Assembly (NCBI GenBank): GCA_003646995.1
Contig: QMLZ01000126.1
Coordinates: 1 to 8,181 of the forward strand
Direction of reading: 5' to 3'
From: Deltaproteobacteria bacterium
Lineage (GTDB): Bacteria; Desulfobacterota; DSM-4660; Desulfatiglandales; Desulfatiglandaceae
DNA: 8,181 bases
The notes under the pieces are model-generated. The model had not been told where the DNA came from, made no database searches, and worked only from the letters and a program-made list of their open reading frames with translations. This document shows, piece after piece, positions 6,708-8,181 of this stretch (its first letter is position 1; each line of letters begins with the position of its first letter). The position numbers were made by a program, and so were the translations under genes.

Positions 6708-6723
6708 GGCGTAATATTCCGCC
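6708..6723. promoter_or_regulatory. Operator-like imperfect palindrome upstream of the PAP2 gene
   Basis: GGCGTAATATTCCGCC matches its own reverse complement at 14 of 16 positions and is centred on AATATT. It lies 48-63 bases before the chosen PAP2 start, where a repressor or activator would act. No clear -35/-10 pair is visible nearby. Confidence 0.35.
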
Positions 6724-6822
6724 TTGTTAACTTTCTTATCACTCATTTAGCGGAACAAAAACTGGGCTCGCTAGACGCTTACATTTCTGCTTGCCAACCT
6801 GTGCCTGTCGTACTTCTTCCAC

Positions 6823-7440
6823 CTAATCCCCTAACAATAGCGGAATCCACGGCATAGCCCTTGAGTTTCTGGCATTAGGGTCTCTTTCGCCTTGATCAAC
6901 GCGACCGTTGGCGTTCCTGTCTTCCTCCCCATCCGTGAAGCCATCCCCATCTGTGTCAGCATTGAGCGGATCGCTGATGGTACCCGGATCAAGGTCCGGT
7001 TGGAATACATTGGTATCCGTATCAGGTCCGATGTCATTCAACGTGTACCCAAGCTCGGTGCCGTCCTGGATACCATCGCCATCCGTGTCGATGTTGCATG
7101 GATCTGTCTCACCCGTGTCAACAACGCCGTTGTGATTGGCGTCCTCAATCCCGTCCAGGATACCGTCATCGTCCGTGTCACCATCGTTCGGGTTGGTGCA
7201 GGTGGCATTTTCGATAGAATCTGGAAGGCCGTCATTGTCCGTGTCCATGGTGGCCTCAAGCAAGGTCCTGTTGCCGGATAAATCATATGTGTAATCAATA
7301 ATCATTCCATTCGGGTATTCTACGCGAGTGAGGCGGTTCAACTTGTCATATTGGTAGGTGACGGTGCCTCCAAAGGCAGATGAAGCACACACTGCGCAAA
7401 GGAGAAAAGCAAAAATAACACTTTTCTTTTTACTTGTCAT
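6823..7440 (-). CDS. Secreted YD-repeat / thrombospondin type 3 calcium-binding protein with MPWIPLLLGD tail
   Basis: 205 residues. The ATG at 7440 is preferred over the GTG at 7449 because GAGAGAGG (7456-7449) sits eight bases upstream of it. Residues 1-24 are a signal peptide (MTSKKKSVIFAFLLCAVCASSAFG). Residues 26-62 form a YD (RHS-type) unit, with VTYQYDKLNRLTRVEYPNG and then IIDYTYDLSGNRT. Thrombospondin type 3 repeats follow: DTDNDGLPD (66-74), DTDDDGILDG (88-97), DTDGDGIQDG (118-127) and DTDGDGFTDG (162-171), with linking DANHNG and DRNANG loops. In this family the Asp side chains bind calcium. Residues 196-205 are the shared tail. The order signal, single YD, TSP3, tail makes a small likely surface protein, not a full RHS toxin. 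It follows the RHS gene on the same strand, and the upstream small ORF overlaps its start by 11 bases, so translational coupling is possible. Confidence 0.87.
   Translation of the reverse strand: MTSKKKSVIFAFLLCAVCASSAFGGTVTYQYDKLNRLTRVEYPNGMIIDYTYDLSGNRTLLEATMDTDNDGLPDSIENATCTNPNDGDTDDDGILDGIEDANHNGVVDTGETDPCNIDTDGDGIQDGTELGYTLNDIGPDTDTNVFQPDLDPGTISDPLNADTDGDGFTDGEEDRNANGRVDQGERDPNARNSRAMPWIPLLLGD
6826..6855 (-). other. C-terminal tail motif, copy 4 (MPWIPLLLGD)
   Basis: The last 10 codons of the YD/TSP3 gene. It follows a flexible, charged linker (DPNARNSRA) after the last calcium-binding repeat. The codons (ATG CCG TGG ATT CCG CTA TTG TTA) differ from those of the other copies. Confidence 0.74.
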
Positions 7441-7705
7441 GGTAATCACCTCTCTCGTCTTGGTATAGGAATATTCGTGATCCTCCCTTTTTGTTCACTT
7501 CCATCTCTGCTTCCAACTTCCACTTTTCCGGAACATTCGGTTTCCATCCATTTGATAATGGTTGCCACTCTGCACTAACAGGAATGATAAAAACATGTGG
7601 GTGTGAAGCGTCGTCCTGCTCAGTCAATACTCCAACTGAAACCGGCGTTGGATCGTTTTTTCCGTTAATAACAATTATCCATTCCCAGGTGTCAAAGTTC
7701 CAGTC
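7430..7705 (-). pseudogene. Small ORF between RHS and YD/TSP3 genes, lacking a normal start
   Basis: Reading leftward after an in-frame TAG (7708-7706), this frame is open for 91 residues. It begins DWNFDTWEWIIVINGKNDP and ends LYQDERGDYHDK with TAA at 7432-7430. The content looks genuinely protein-like: tryptophan-rich, with alternating beta-strand patterns, and no signal peptide. The only common start codon is a TTG at 7627, which would cut off the W-rich part, and it has no evident ribosome site. Lying directly after an RHS C-terminus, it sits where an RHS immunity protein is normally encoded; that is positional inference, as I cannot match a family. It may be a remnant that lost its 5' end, a nonsense-mutated gene, or use an unusual start. 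Its 3' end overlaps the next gene's ATG by 11 bases. Confidence 0.45.
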
Positions 7706-7717
7706 CTAGACTTTGAC
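7691..7717. repeat. 8-bp inverted repeat at the RHS / small-ORF junction
   Basis: GTCAAAGT (7691-7698) and ACTTTGAC (7710-7717) are perfect inverted copies with an 11-base loop. The hairpin starts three bases past the RHS stop codon and covers the in-frame TAG that cuts off the small ORF. There is no T tract, so it is a poor terminator. It could be an intercistronic processing or stabilising hairpin. Confidence 0.4.
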
Positions 7718-7719
7718 AA

Positions 7720-8181
7720 TTACGGCTCGGCTGCATCTATCACATCTTCAGGAGGCGAGTATTCTTGCGCTAATTTATAGTATTTCCGGTAACTTTCAAT
7801 ATCTCCTTCTAAAAGTGCGCGTTGAGCCTTTAGCCCGTAAACAGCGCTAGGCACGGATCCGGCAGCAGCTGGCAACAATGGTGATGTAATGGGGATCGGT
7901 GTGGGATTTACAACCGGCTCTATAAAGCTACTGACAAATGATGCCAGTTTTTCCCAAAAGCTTTCCCACCATGACTTTTTCTTGCAAAGGCCCAAAAAAT
8001 CAATCCAATTTACCGGATTTCCTCCCACATAGGCATATTGATTCACACCTCCTACAAAGCCAATAGGATCCTTGGTGATAAATCTACCTAACTCTGGATC
8101 ATAGTACCTGGCCCGCATGTAGAGTAGACCACTGCCGTCATCCATCACACCGAACCTGCCCACATACCTGAAGGGATTAGG
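7720..8181 (-). CDS. C-terminal end of an RHS repeat protein with variable tip, 5' part outside window
   Basis: The frame is open to base 8181, so only the last 153 residues are seen. A GTG at 8163 is internal, because PNPFRYVGRFG is the standard entry to the RHS core-associated region. The first 65 residues are that region: FGVMDDGSGLLYMRARYYDP, LGRFITKDPIGFVGG, then NQYAYVGGNPVNWIDFLGL. RHS proteins form large shells that enclose a C-terminal effector, and the tip changes after this conserved boundary. The 88-residue tip starts CKKKSWWESFWEKLASF, runs through a Pro-rich stretch (VVNPTPIPITSPLLP), and ends in a charged helix-like segment (RALLEGDIESYRKYYKLAQEY). I see no known nuclease, deaminase or ADP-ribosylating motif, so toxin activity is unproven. 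It lacks the shared LLL tail. A possible partner ORF follows 14 bases after the stop. Confidence 0.88.
   Translation of the reverse strand, partial: PNPFRYVGRFGVMDDGSGLLYMRARYYDPELGRFITKDPIGFVGGVNQYAYVGGNPVNWIDFLGLCKKKSWWESFWEKLASFVSSFIEPVVNPTPIPITSPLLPAAAGSVPSAVYGLKAQRALLEGDIESYRKYYKLAQEYSPPEDVIDAAEP

Noticed and set aside
6892..7281. Plus-strand frame with repeated RVxxVRI-like residues opposite the TSP3 gene
   Set aside because: The repetition is only the antisense image of the GACxxCGATGG-type codons of the calcium-binding repeats.
1..8181. CRISPR arrays, tRNA or rRNA genes, insertion sequences, phage attachment sites
   Set aside because: No regularly spaced direct repeats, cloverleaf candidates, transposase frames or flanking terminal repeats were seen.

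Overview
The window looks like a stretch of accessory chromosome from a Gram-negative bacterium, rich in genes for exported proteins. At least four products carry Sec-type signal peptides. The families seen are an M28/PA peptidase-like protein, a parallel beta-helix protein, a PAP2 phosphatase, a YD-repeat/thrombospondin-type-3 protein and the end of an RHS protein. This mix and a moderate GC content (not computed) would fit a delta-proteobacterium-like (Desulfobacterota-type) or related lineage. That placement is inference, because no taxonomic marker gene is present.

Layout. Bases 1-1170 (+) hold the 3' part of an M28-like peptidase with a PA domain, closed by a strong terminator hairpin (1206-1241). 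Bases 1171-1568 are non-coding and contain mutually complementary segments that could form a structured RNA. 1569-2663 (+) encodes a secreted beta-helix protein. It is followed by a bidirectional terminator (2684-2709) shared with a convergent minus-strand locus at 2811-4035. That locus appears to be one secreted-protein gene split by a one-base frameshift. A 514-base divergent intergenic region separates it from 4550-5629 (+), a secreted protein made of three tandem repeats of about 108 residues. On the minus strand, read from the right edge, come the end of an RHS protein (8181 to 7720), a small start-less ORF (7705-7430), a YD/TSP3 protein (7440-6823) and a PAP2 phosphatase (6660-5758).

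Main observation. Four otherwise unrelated gene products end in nearly the same short peptide: MPWLPLLLLDE, MPWINLLLGN, MTWLPLLLDDQ and MPWIPLLLGD. The codons differ, so the similarity is at the protein level. In each case the tail closes a protein with an N-terminal signal peptide; for the frameshifted gene the two ends lie in the two fragments. I do not recognise it as a named sorting signal. It lacks the long hydrophobic helix and basic cluster of PEP-CTERM/LPXTG-type tails. I propose a C-terminal export, anchoring or processing tag shared by a cohort of exported proteins. No candidate processing enzyme is evident in the window.

How the genes relate: apart from the likely co-transcribed minus-strand group at the right, they look like separate transcription units linked by cell-surface or periplasmic destination rather than by a metabolic pathway.
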